Source: an uncultured Candidatus Saccharibacteria bacterium
GTDB taxonomy: Bacteria > Patescibacteria > Saccharimonadia > Saccharimonadales > UBA4665
Assembly: GCA_946482575.1 (NCBI GenBank)
Contig: CAMLRZ010000013.1
Span: forward strand, 1 to 28,461
Direction: 5' to 3'
Length of the DNA: 28,461 nucleotides
Below are positions 23,527 through 28,461 of the stretch, one piece after another. Positions within the stretch are counted from its first letter, which is position 1, and each line of letters opens with the position of its first letter. The position numbers and the translations under genes were made by a program. The notes under the pieces are model-generated. The model did not search any database and was not told where the DNA came from. It saw only the letters and a program-made list of their open reading frames with translations.

Positions 23527-24096
23527 ATGGACAAAATCCTCACAATTGCAGTGCTTGCTGGCACCAAGCGCGAAAACGGTCACTCAATGAAGGCTGCGCG
23601 CTATGTGGCGGAATTTGGCCGCCAGCTGCCCGGTGTGGAAATCATTTTTGTGGATCCCAGTGATTTTAGCTTTCCCGGGGACGGTAACGATCCCCAGGGT
23701 AAAGATCCGCGCTATACCCAAACTACTGCCAAGGCCGACGCGTTCTTTATAGTTTCCCCCGAATACAATCACAGTTTTCCGGGCACATTAAAGCGCATGC
23801 TGGACAGCGAATTGGAAAATTATTATCACAAACCGGTTGCTTTGGCCGGCGCAAGCAATGGCGCGTGGGGCGGCGTGCGGTGTGTGGAGGCGCTCACAAC
23901 TACTGTGCGCGAGATGGGCTTGGCGGTAACGTCGTGGAGTGTGTATTTTCCTCGTGTCCACGAAATGTTTGATGAGTCAGGTGCATTGCTGCCCGAATAC
24001 AAAGAGCGCACCGAGCAAAATGTGGGTGATGCCTACAAAGAACTTATTTGGATGGCCAAAACGCTCAAATGGGGGCGAACTAATCTAGCTGTGTAA
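23527..24096 (+). CDS. NAD(P)H-dependent FMN reductase
   Basis: A 189-residue flavodoxin-fold reductase of the NADPH-dependent FMN/quinone/azo reductase type. Signs are the phosphate-binding N-terminal loop AVLAGTKRENGHS (8-20), SPEYNHSFPGTLKRMLD (about 77-93) and ALAGASNGAWGG (about 105-116). It should reduce FMN, quinones or azo compounds with NAD(P)H in the cytosol. It starts one base after the zincin stop and has no Shine-Dalgarno, so it relies on coupling to the upstream gene. Confidence 0.93.
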   Translation: MDKILTIAVLAGTKRENGHSMKAARYVAEFGRQLPGVEIIFVDPSDFSFPGDGNDPQGKDPRYTQTTAKADAFFIVSPEYNHSFPGTLKRMLDSELENYYHKPVALAGASNGAWGGVRCVEALTTTVREMGLAVTSWSVYFPRVHEMFDESGALLPEYKERTEQNVGDAYKELIWMAKTLKWGRTNLAV

Positions 24097-24097
24097 T

Positions 24098-24147
24098 CTT
24101 TACTACTTGCATGTGGGCTTTTTGGAGCCAAGGTGTAAATAGTAAAG
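24098..24147 (+). terminator. Imperfect hairpin after the FMN reductase
   Basis: CTTTACTA (24098-24105) pairs with TAGTAAAG (24140-24147), with partial pairing inside and a GGCT/AGCC-type tip. There is no T run, so termination is only suggested by position. Confidence 0.4.
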
Positions 24148-24177
24148 GGGTGGTGCATTGAGAAGGAGGACTGAGCG

Positions 24178-24223
24178 GGCGGACGGCAGTGACTGCCACA
24201 GTGTGGAGCCACCGCCGTCCGCC
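24178..24223 (-). terminator. GC-rich 3' hairpin of island C
   Basis: GGCGGACGGC (24178-24187) and GCCGTCCGCC (24214-24223), a perfect 10-base stem, with an inner GGCAGT/ACTGCC. It lies 16 bases past the stop of the minus-strand island C gene and lacks a T run, like the island A minus-strand hairpin. Confidence 0.6.
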
Positions 24224-24239
24224 GCGCCGCGTCGGTTGT

Positions 24240-25346
24240 TCAGAGGAGGAACATCAGGTCGATGAGCGTCAGCACGGCAGAGCCGATGATGCTTCCGATG
24301 ACCCAGATGATCTGGTGGGCGTGAGCCTCGTCGCGTGCGAATTGAGGGTCCTCAACGGTGCGACTGGCTGCCACACTGCCCACGAAGCATGCTCCCAGCG
24401 TCAGGTTGAGGCTGGCGAGCAAGGCGATCCCCACACTCAGGACCGGGTTGAAGTCGGTGTGCTGGTCGAGCAGCATGAGGAGGGTGATCAGGGTGATCAC
24501 ACCGGTGCCACAGCCAGTGACCATGAGGGCCCAGCGCTGTGCCAGTGTGTACCACCAGTAGGGGCGGGAGTCGTTGTTGATGAACGGTGCGGCCACGGAA
24601 CCGGTGGGTTCGTCGTCTCCGTTCTCGGACTGGGCGTCCGACTCGGGGAGTTTGGTCAGGCCCGAACCGGGAGCGGTCTCCTGGATTTGCGGCGCCTGCT
24701 CCGGTTGCATCGCCCATGCGGGCGCGGTGTACTCGCGAAGCTCTTTTCCGTGGTGGGCCAGAAAGGCCTTGACCTCGTCGTAGGGGTAGGCGTATTCGCC
24801 GATGACCAGGTACTGACCGCCGCCGGTCAGCTGGTACAGTTGCACCTCCTCACCGCGGTCCAGCTCCCAGTATTCGTCGGTCACCACCCTGACGGAGGTC
24901 AGGCTTTCGGTGGCGTGTCGGGGGAGCTGCTTGAGCACGATGTGCTCGGCGACCAGCGCGAGGTGATAGCGGACGTCGGACCCATAGTGGTCGACGATCA
25001 GGGTGACCTCCTCCAGATCGCTGGTGCTGAGGTCCAGCGCGGCGGGAAGCTCGGGTTGGGGCTCGGACGGTTCGGTCTGGTCGGTGTCGATCATCGCTGT
25101 CTCCTGGTTGCTCGCGAACGGGTTGACGCGGATGTTGAGCGACTGAGCGCCGGGGCAGGTGACCGCATGGTCCAATGCAGCCTTGACGAAGTCGAAGTGG
25201 TACGGGTTGCCGTTGATCTTGATTGTCGGCTCGGTCCACTTCTGGTCGCGGGCATTGTCGCAGGTGCTGAAGTGCAGCATGGCAGCGGCCATCATCCCTG
25301 CGTCCACGGCGCTTTGGACCGGCCGGTGAGGCGTGTTTTCGTTCAC
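24240..25346 (-). CDS. GC-rich island C: large membrane-anchored protein, unknown
   Basis: About 368 residues from a GTG at 25346 (a GTG at 25355 is also possible; neither has a strong ribosome site). The N-terminal 250 residues are soluble and acidic, with an inner Pro/Glu-rich stretch (about 88-100) and a second Pro/Gln-rich linker (about 190-235). The C-terminus has about three membrane spans (about 258-282, 290-315 and 340-366) and ends LMFLL. An internal ATG at 25094 (residue 85) has a perfect AGGAG six bases upstream, so a 284-residue form may also be made. Strong G/C third positions persist across both parts in one frame, so the gene is continuous. No family is recognised. Confidence 0.7.
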   Translation of the reverse strand: MNENTPHRPVQSAVDAGMMAAAMLHFSTCDNARDQKWTEPTIKINGNPYHFDFVKAALDHAVTCPGAQSLNIRVNPFASNQETAMIDTDQTEPSEPQPELPAALDLSTSDLEEVTLIVDHYGSDVRYHLALVAEHIVLKQLPRHATESLTSVRVVTDEYWELDRGEEVQLYQLTGGGQYLVIGEYAYPYDEVKAFLAHHGKELREYTAPAWAMQPEQAPQIQETAPGSGLTKLPESDAQSENGDDEPTGSVAAPFINNDSRPYWWYTLAQRWALMVTGCGTGVITLITLLMLLDQHTDFNPVLSVGIALLASLNLTLGACFVGSVAASRTVEDPQFARDEAHAHQIIWVIGSIIGSAVLTLIDLMFLL

Positions 25347-25372
25347 GATGTGCACACTTTCTGTGAGGGAGG

Positions 25373-25699
25373 TCAGCCGTGCAGGGTGGCCAAGTGGTTG
25401 GCGATTCCAAGCACGATGTCTACCGCCGCGACACTCCACAGCCAGCCACGAAGCTCGCCGGTTGCGTCCGGGAGCATGTAGGGGGCGGGGTAGCGCCGGT
25501 AGGTCTGGGTCATGATCAGGGCGAACATGATGACCGTGACCATGACGATCAACGAAACGGGGAGCACTGCCGACCACACGAATGTGATCAGTGTTCCCAC
25601 GAAGGCGAAGGCGAGGTACACAGCACCGAACAACATCAATGCACTTGCCACGAAGGCAAACACACGGGCGCTGTTGCGGGCGATCTGGCGAGTAGCCAT
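25373..25699 (-). CDS. GC-rich island C: small membrane protein
   Basis: A 108-residue protein with about three membrane segments (about 13-36, 38-63 and 86-104) and a short polar loop with QTYRRYPAPYMLPD. AAGGA lies six bases before the ATG at 25699. It is the first gene of a two-gene minus-strand unit; the large membrane protein begins about 26 bases after its stop. Codon use is GC-ending. The pair probably works at the membrane together, which is inference from the operon only. Confidence 0.75.
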   Translation of the reverse strand: MATRQIARNSARVFAFVASALMLFGAVYLAFAFVGTLITFVWSAVLPVSLIVMVTVIMFALIMTQTYRRYPAPYMLPDATGELRGWLWSVAAVDIVLGIANHLATLHG

Positions 25700-25727
25700 G
25701 GGTTTTCCTTGAATGGTTGACGGGTGA

Positions 25728-25866
25728 AAGGTGTTGCAATGAACGTACCACTGCGTGCTGCGGCCGTTGCAACACCTTAGTCAACTCCTTCTCAATGTCA
25801 AAATACATATCCCAACAACCGTTGAAATAACCAAACAATTATACCATAAAAAGTCATAAAACACAA
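25728..25866 (-). promoter_or_regulatory. Island C promoter and leader hairpin
   Basis: On the minus strand, TTGTGT (25866-25861), 17 bases, TATAAT (25843-25838). The -10 region lies in TTTATGGTATAATT (25850-25837), identical over 14 bases to the island A promoter. The leader is about 130 bases and holds a perfect 12-base inverted repeat, arms 25728-25739 and 25767-25778 (AAGGTGTTGCAA and its complement), with a 27-base loop. The octamer GTTGCAAC in this arm also occurs at the start of the island A leader. Confidence 0.65.
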
Positions 25867-25892
25867 CAACTATGGTGCGGTATACTACAGAT

Positions 25893-26459
25893 ATGGGCTT
25901 TGATTTTTTACAGGCAAATGTGGTGCAGGTGGCGCGCCAACTGCTCGGTTGTGAACTGTTGCTAACAGATCAAAAAGGTACTGTCCGACTCAAAATTGTA
26001 GAAACCGAGGCTTATCATCAGACTGATGCAGCCAGCCATAGCTATAAAGGCAAAACGCCGCGTACCGAAGTTATGTTTGGTCCGGCGGGCTTTTTGTATG
26101 TGTATTTTACCTACGGCATGCACTACTGCATGAATGTGGTCACCGGCCCGGCGGGCGAAGGCTCGGCTGTGCTGATCCGTGCGGCAGAGCCGCTGGAGGG
26201 CGATTATATTTTGCGTCAGAACCGTCCTGGCAAGAATGGTGTAGAACTTACTAACGGCCCGGCTAAATTGTGTCAGGCTTTGGGCGTTAATACTGGTTGG
26301 AGCGGTCACGATCTGCATAATAAACCGCTGCAGCTGGTTCCAAAACTGCAACTGTCCGATGCTCAAATTGTGCAAACTACCAGAGTGGGCATTTCGCAGG
26401 CCCAAGAAAAACCCTGGAGATTTTATATTCGTGATAATGCCTACGTTTCGCGGCCATAA
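25893..26459 (+). CDS. 3-methyladenine DNA glycosylase (AAG/MPG family)
   Basis: A 188-residue base-excision repair enzyme that removes alkylated purines from DNA. Diagnostic motifs are ARQLLGCELL near the start, VETEAYHQTDAASHSYKGKTPR (about 34-55, with the catalytic Glu), FGPAGFLYVYFTYGMHYCMNVV, VLIRAAEP, NGPAKLCQALG and the closing PWRFYI. Length is normal. The start is set at 25893: TATACT (25881-25886) lies exactly six bases upstream, so the earlier in-frame ATG at 25872 precedes the promoter and cannot be used. The gene is divergent from island C. Confidence 0.95.
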   Translation: MGFDFLQANVVQVARQLLGCELLLTDQKGTVRLKIVETEAYHQTDAASHSYKGKTPRTEVMFGPAGFLYVYFTYGMHYCMNVVTGPAGEGSAVLIRAAEPLEGDYILRQNRPGKNGVELTNGPAKLCQALGVNTGWSGHDLHNKPLQLVPKLQLSDAQIVQTTRVGISQAQEKPWRFYIRDNAYVSRP

Positions 26460-26480
26460 CAGTGCTATACTGAAAATCAT

Positions 26481-27125
26481 ATGAACGCAAAAACTGACAC
26501 AACCATCTACGATGGTCACCGCGGCTGGTATATCGCCAGTCTTGTGGTGGCTGTTCTGGGGCTGGGCGCTGCAACGGCACTGGCTCTGCATACCAAACAC
26601 GCTATTCCATCCTGGGAAATCAGCGTATTTCATCACGTAAATGACTGGCCGGCATCCCTAAAGCTTACTGGCCTAGCTATTACTATGATTGGTGGTAGCG
26701 TATGGGCGGCGTTGGCGAGCATTGCCATTGCAACCGCTATGCGCTTTTACCGCCTGGCCTGGCGTTTGGCAGCAGTGATTATCGGTGGGTACGGCGTGGA
26801 CTTCATTCTTAAAGAATGGATAGATCGAGGTCGCCCCGCCGAGTTATTGACCGACTTTCATCGGTATTCAGTAGAGACGGGCGCTGGCTTTCCGTCTGGC
26901 CACACCACGGTGGCGACGGTTATATCGCTGACGTTACTGCCGTACTTGCCCAAAGCGTGGCGCTGGTTGCCGATTGCCTGGATTGCTTTGGTGGCGCTGT
27001 CCCGTTTGTACTTGGGCGTACATCTGCCGCTAGACGTTATCGGCGGCCTGCTGGTGGGCCTGCTGGTAGTGTCTCTGACTCGTGTGTTGCCGCAGCCGCT
27101 GCGCGTCTTTTTGCGCCTCGATTGA
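26481..27125 (+). CDS. PAP2-family membrane phosphatase
   Basis: A 214-residue membrane phosphatase of the type-2 phosphatidic acid phosphatase family, which dephosphorylates lipid phosphates such as undecaprenyl diphosphate or phosphatidate. The three signature parts are all present: KEWIDRGRP (Lys111, Arg118, Pro119), PSGH (138-141) and SRLYLGVHLPLD (Ser174, Arg175, His181, Asp185). About six membrane helices are visible. A role in recycling the cell-wall lipid carrier is likely but not certain. TATACT (26466-26471) lies nine bases before the ATG. It follows the glycosylase gene by 21 bases. Confidence 0.93.
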   Translation: MNAKTDTTIYDGHRGWYIASLVVAVLGLGAATALALHTKHAIPSWEISVFHHVNDWPASLKLTGLAITMIGGSVWAALASIAIATAMRFYRLAWRLAAVIIGGYGVDFILKEWIDRGRPAELLTDFHRYSVETGAGFPSGHTTVATVISLTLLPYLPKAWRWLPIAWIALVALSRLYLGVHLPLDVIGGLLVGLLVVSLTRVLPQPLRVFLRLD

Positions 27126-27136
27126 TCATAAATCGC

Positions 27137-27217
27137 TTGTGCTTTTGATGGCCCGGGCGTATCATTGAAGTAGGAAGTGTGAGGCTTCCCATAAGACCCG
27201 GGACATCCCCGGGTCTT
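27137..27217 (+). ncRNA. Candidate short RNA between PAP2 and rmuC genes
   Basis: A promoter-like pair TTGTGC (27137-27142), 17 bases, TATCAT (27160-27165) would start a transcript near 27172. That transcript would hold a small hairpin GGAAG/CTTCC (27173-27177, 27185-27189) and end about 45 bases later at the strong terminator AAGACCCGGG/CCCGGGTCTT (27193-27202, 27208-27217) with a short T run. The terminator alone could simply serve the PAP2 gene, so the RNA is tentative. Confidence 0.4.
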
Positions 27218-27219
27218 TA
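27193..27219 (+). terminator. Intrinsic terminator after the PAP2 gene
   Basis: A 10-base perfect stem AAGACCCGGG/CCCGGGTCTT with the 5-base loop ACATC, followed by TAA. It lies 68 bases past the PAP2 stop. Confidence 0.85.
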
Positions 27220-27256
27220 AGGACCACACGGCGCTAAAACGGAGTACAATAGATAT

Positions 27257-28461
27257 ATGAACGCGATTCTTTTATTGGTAGGGGTTGTCAACTTAGTTGG
27301 GTTGGGTGTATTGATCGTGCTGCTGCGCAAGCAACACGATAGTAAAAACATGGGCGGTGCTTTGCGCGAGGAATTTTCGCTCAGCCGGCGTGAATTTGCC
27401 GAGGCAAACAAAGACCTTCGCCAGGAGGTAACAGGCGGCATCACGCAGACGCGCGAGTCGCTCGACAAGCGCTTGGAGCAGCTACGCGACAAGAACGACG
27501 AAAAGTTGGAGCAGATCCGCAAAACGGTAGAAAGTCGTTTGGAAACCTTGCAAAAAGACAACGCCGACAAGCTGGAAAAAATGCGGGCTACTGTTGACGA
27601 AAAACTGCAAAGCACGCTCGAAAAACGCCTCAGCCAAAGCTTTAAATTGGTTAGTGAACGGCTAGAGCAAGTGCAGCGCGGCCTGGGTGAGATGCAAGGT
27701 TTGGCCAGTGACGTGAGTGACTTTAAGCGCGTGCTGACCAACGTTAAAACACGTGGTACTTGGGGCGAAGTGCAGCTCGAGAACTTGCTGGAGCAAGTAT
27801 TTATTAAAGACCACTACGAAAAGCAAGTCATGTTAAGCCCGGGCAGTCGTGATGCGGTGGATTTTGCCATTAAGCTGCCAGATAAAAGCAGCAAAACCGG
27901 TTTTATTTATTTGCCAATTGACGCAAAATTCCCCATGGAAGATTACCAGCGCCTTGTTGCGGCTCAAGAAAAAGGCAACGTAACAGATGCCGAGCTGGCG
28001 CACAAAGCCATGATTAATCGCATTAAACTTGAAGCCAAAAGTATTAAAGAAAAGTACATTGTGCCGCCCAAAACTACTGACTTTGCGGTGTTGTACGTGC
28101 CAACCGAGAGTCTGTACGCCGAAGTTCTGCGCACTCCTGGCTTATTTGAGCAACTGCAATCTACGTATCGCGTAACCGTGGCTGGCCCAACCACCATCGC
28201 AGCTATTTTAAGCAGTTATCAACTGGGCTTCCGTACGCTCGCCATTGCCGAGCAGACCAGCCAAGTCTGGGAATTGCTGACTGTTATCAAGGGCGAGTTT
28301 GGTAAATTTGGCGACCTGCTGGATAAAACCCGTGAAAAATTGGTGCAGGCCACTAACACCATTGATACAGCTAGTCGCAAGTCGCGTACTATTGAAAGCA
28401 AGCTAGGTAAAGTACAAAAATTGGCCGACAAAACGGTTGATTCAGCCTCTGAAAACGTCTC
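27257..28461 (+). CDS. rmuC: DNA recombination protein RmuC (3' end cut off)
   Basis: At least 401 residues; the frame runs open to the window edge. An N-terminal membrane helix (3-23) is followed by a long coiled coil (about 35-135, heptad-rich with many Glu/Lys/Gln) and the RmuC nuclease-like domain: TRGTWGEVQLENLLEQ (about 169-184), VDFAIKLP, YLPIDAKFPMEDYQ (Asp and Lys of a PD-(D/E)xK-like core), IKEKYIVPPKTTDFAVLYVPTE and VTVAGPTTIAAILSSYQLGFRTL. The family limits DNA rearrangements, in part by acting on DNA near the membrane. TACAAT (27245-27250) is exactly six bases before the ATG, so the mRNA is expected to be leaderless. Confidence 0.95.
   Translation, partial: MNAILLLVGVVNLVGLGVLIVLLRKQHDSKNMGGALREEFSLSRREFAEANKDLRQEVTGGITQTRESLDKRLEQLRDKNDEKLEQIRKTVESRLETLQKDNADKLEKMRATVDEKLQSTLEKRLSQSFKLVSERLEQVQRGLGEMQGLASDVSDFKRVLTNVKTRGTWGEVQLENLLEQVFIKDHYEKQVMLSPGSRDAVDFAIKLPDKSSKTGFIYLPIDAKFPMEDYQRLVAAQEKGNVTDAELAHKAMINRIKLEAKSIKEKYIVPPKTTDFAVLYVPTESLYAEVLRTPGLFEQLQSTYRVTVAGPTTIAAILSSYQLGFRTLAIAEQTSQVWELLTVIKGEFGKFGDLLDKTREKLVQATNTIDTASRKSRTIESKLGKVQKLADKTVDSASENV

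Noticed and set aside
24189..25481. A 430-codon open frame on the plus strand across island C
   Set aside because: It is antisense to the island C genes in GC-rich DNA, where stops are rare. Its product is rich in His, Gly and Arg without hydrophobic order, whereas the minus-strand frames have membrane helices, Shine-Dalgarno sites and a promoter.
1..28461. Reassigned TGA codon, as in some CPR lineages
   Set aside because: TGA ends several genes at the expected family length, so the standard bacterial code fits.
1..28461. CRISPR arrays, insertion sequences, transposases or integrases
   Set aside because: No regularly spaced repeats, no transposase or integrase motifs and no terminal inverted repeats with target duplications around the islands could be seen by eye.

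Overview
The window is a gene-dense, mixed-strand bacterial chromosome segment of medium GC content. It carries about 31 protein genes, one tRNA, one riboswitch and at least two candidate small or structured RNAs. Standard code fits: TGA is used as a stop by several genes, for example the ones ending at 20104, 25373 (minus strand) and 27125. The compact housekeeping set, the PKD/LPNTG surface protein, the orphan small proteins and the very short promoter-to-start distances suggest a Patescibacteria/CPR lineage, most likely Candidatus Saccharibacteria. That placement is inference. No rRNA or marker tree is available here.

Layout. Positions 1-7.4 kb hold small enzymes and unknowns: an SDR, a HEAT-repeat protein, DUF1428, a membrane protein, a LURP-one-like protein, the ribosome-assembly GTPase RsgA, a GDSL esterase with a tail-fibre-like N-terminus, and a minus-strand series VOC-TfoX_N, HIT, Nudix. 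Positions 7.5-8.9 kb hold tRNA-Gln(CUG) and GC-rich island A, with a divergent membrane protein and lipoprotein. Positions 8.95-13.25 kb hold a P2-type cation ATPase, a SAM-clan riboswitch with metK, and an unknown gene. Positions 13.25-13.71 kb are a GC-rich structured stretch without a convincing gene but with its own minus-strand promoter and terminator. Positions 13.8-19.5 kb hold a sortase-substrate PKD protein, a 42-residue secreted peptide, rarA/mgsA, a large unknown gene and a bactofilin-like membrane protein. Positions 19.5-20.6 kb are GC-rich island B, with two exported proteins. Positions 20.6-24.1 kb hold typA, an unknown, a zincin-type metallopeptidase and an FMN reductase. Positions 24.1-25.85 kb are GC-rich island C, with two membrane proteins on the minus strand. 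Positions 25.9 kb to the end hold a 3-methyladenine glycosylase, a PAP2 phosphatase, a candidate short RNA and rmuC, which is cut by the window edge.

Two styles of gene expression coexist. About fifteen ordinary genes have a TATACT/TACAAT-like -10 box only 6-10 bases before the start codon, often exactly 6. This predicts leaderless mRNAs that begin at or next to the ATG. A second set has leaders and Shine-Dalgarno sites. It includes all the GC-rich island genes.

The most unusual feature is that set of islands. They are three separate insertions between housekeeping genes, with strongly GC-rich third codon positions. All six genes encode membrane or exported proteins of unknown function. In islands A and C the promoters share an identical 14-base element. 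The leaders tend to start with small stem-loops, and each transcript ends in a long GC-rich hairpin. They look like self-contained surface-protein cassettes, possibly acquired from a high-GC actinobacterial source. The origin is inference.
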